Assembly: GCA_965365285.1 (NCBI GenBank)
Contig: CBDUBC010000078.1
Location: forward strand, 1 to 14,279
DNA from: JAURDE01 sp965365285
GTDB taxonomy: Bacteria > Bdellovibrionota > Bacteriovoracia > Bacteriovoracales > Bacteriovoracaceae
Length of the DNA: 14,279 nucleotides
Reading direction: 5' to 3'
Part shown: in pieces, positions 13,779 to 14,279 of the stretch
Numbering within the stretch: position 1 is the first letter of the stretch
Layout of the letters: every line of letters begins with the position of its first letter
Program-made: the position numbers and the translations under genes
Notes under the pieces: model-generated
Databases searched by the model: none
Seen by the model: only the letters and a program-made list of their open reading frames with translations
Told to the model about the DNA's origin: nothing

Positions 13779-14279
13779 AAATAAACTTGCGTTAGTTTTT
13801 CTCTTAGTATCTCTTCACCTTCGGTAATTATAGGATTAACCTTTAAATACCAAATATCTCCATGCATTTTTTCTTTATCGATTTTTACGGCGTCTTTTTC
13901 AGTTGTTACGATGGTAAGTCCAAGCGGTTTTGCCTTATCGAGAATTTGATTAACTTGACGAGTTTTATAGGAGTGATGGTCTCTAAAAAACTTTTCTACT
14001 TGAACATTGAGGTCCAGATCAGTGAGAGTCTTCACAAAAGACTTGGGAGAGCCAATGCCACAGAAAGCAAATAAAGGTTTATCTTTAAATTCTTCAATTT
14101 TTTTAGTTTCACCAGTTTTAAGATTATAAAAGGAACAAGCCTCATAATTCATTTCTAAAATAGGAACATTTCGTGGATGAGATTTTCTTACTCTTTGTTT
14201 AAAGGAGTCGATCACCTCTCGATCTTGATTGTTGGTTTTGGTGAGAACGATTAGATCCGCATCCTTAATGGAACTAAAT
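13775..14279 (-). CDS. lpxK: Tetraacyldisaccharide 4'-kinase, C-terminal part
   Basis: LpxK phosphorylates the 4' position of the lipid A disaccharide at the inner face of the cytoplasmic membrane. Only the C-terminal 167 or so codons lie in the window. The frame is open past the GTG at 14213-14215 to the window edge, and that upstream part (KDADLIVLTKTNNQDRE) matches the family's 'aDliivTK' segment, so the true start is outside. Other LpxK landmarks are FAFCGIGSPKSFVKTL, FFRDHHSYK (the DHH-x-Y/F region) and IVTTEKDAVKI. The N-terminal P-loop is therefore not visible. Its TGA stop overlaps the ATG of the DUF3108 lipoprotein by four bases. It marks the organism as a lipid A-producing diderm. 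Confidence 0.93.
   Translation of the reverse strand, partial: FSSIKDADLIVLTKTNNQDREVIDSFKQRVRKSHPRNVPILEMNYEACSFYNLKTGETKKIEEFKDKPLFAFCGIGSPKSFVKTLTDLDLNVQVEKFFRDHHSYKTRQVNQILDKAKPLGLTIVTTEKDAVKIDKEKMHGDIWYLKVNPIITEGEEILREKLTQVYL

Overview
The window looks like chromosomal housekeeping DNA from a low-GC Gram-negative bacterium. LpxK (lipid A 4'-kinase), an outer-membrane-type lipoprotein and a six-domain ribosomal protein S1 all point to a diderm. The A/T-rich codon choice, type III pantothenate kinase and general gene content would suit a Bacteriovorax-like member of the Bdellovibrionota. That assignment is an inference from style, not a proven identification. No tRNA, rRNA, CRISPR array, insertion sequence, phage gene or integration site was seen.

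Layout. (1) Positions 1-333 hold the 3' part of a plus-strand gene whose C-terminus faintly resembles a prokaryotic YEATS domain. It ends at a 13-bp bidirectional terminator. (2) From 2149 down to 369 a minus-strand operon encodes a class IV PLP enzyme (PabC/IlvE-like), the small zinc protein YacG and an inositol-monophosphatase-family enzyme, with overlapping reading frames. (3) Diverging from it, 2176-8473 is a tightly packed plus-strand operon: a ketol-acid reductoisomerase (KARI)-like reductase, panB, coaX, an unknown one-helix protein, coaBC, panC and hflX. (4) From 9241 down to 8475 there are three short minus-strand genes: a degenerate receiver-domain protein, a 31-residue membrane microprotein missed by ordinary ORF cut-offs, and a small exported protein. 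(5) 9331-9621 encodes an exported protein made of 11-residue charged repeats, ending at a second bidirectional terminator. (6) From the right edge down to 9676 the minus strand carries lpxK (cut by the window edge), a DUF3108 lipoprotein, a glycosyltransferase and rpsA. The rpsA gene has its own recognisable promoter.

How the genes work together. Region 3 covers almost the whole route from alpha-ketoisovalerate to 4'-phosphopantetheine: PanB makes ketopantoate, PanC joins pantoate to beta-alanine, CoaX phosphorylates pantothenate, and CoaBC adds and decarboxylates cysteine. No PanE-type ketopantoate reductase or PanD is visible. The first gene of the operon is instead a KARI-family protein that keeps the metal and catalytic residues but has altered substrate-loop motifs. 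The most interesting reading of the window is that this protein is the dedicated ketopantoate reductase. The class IV aminotransferase beside it could supply ketoisovalerate from valine, but folate synthesis is an equally good role for it. Region 6 links lipid A synthesis with a probable envelope glycosyltransferase and an envelope lipoprotein.
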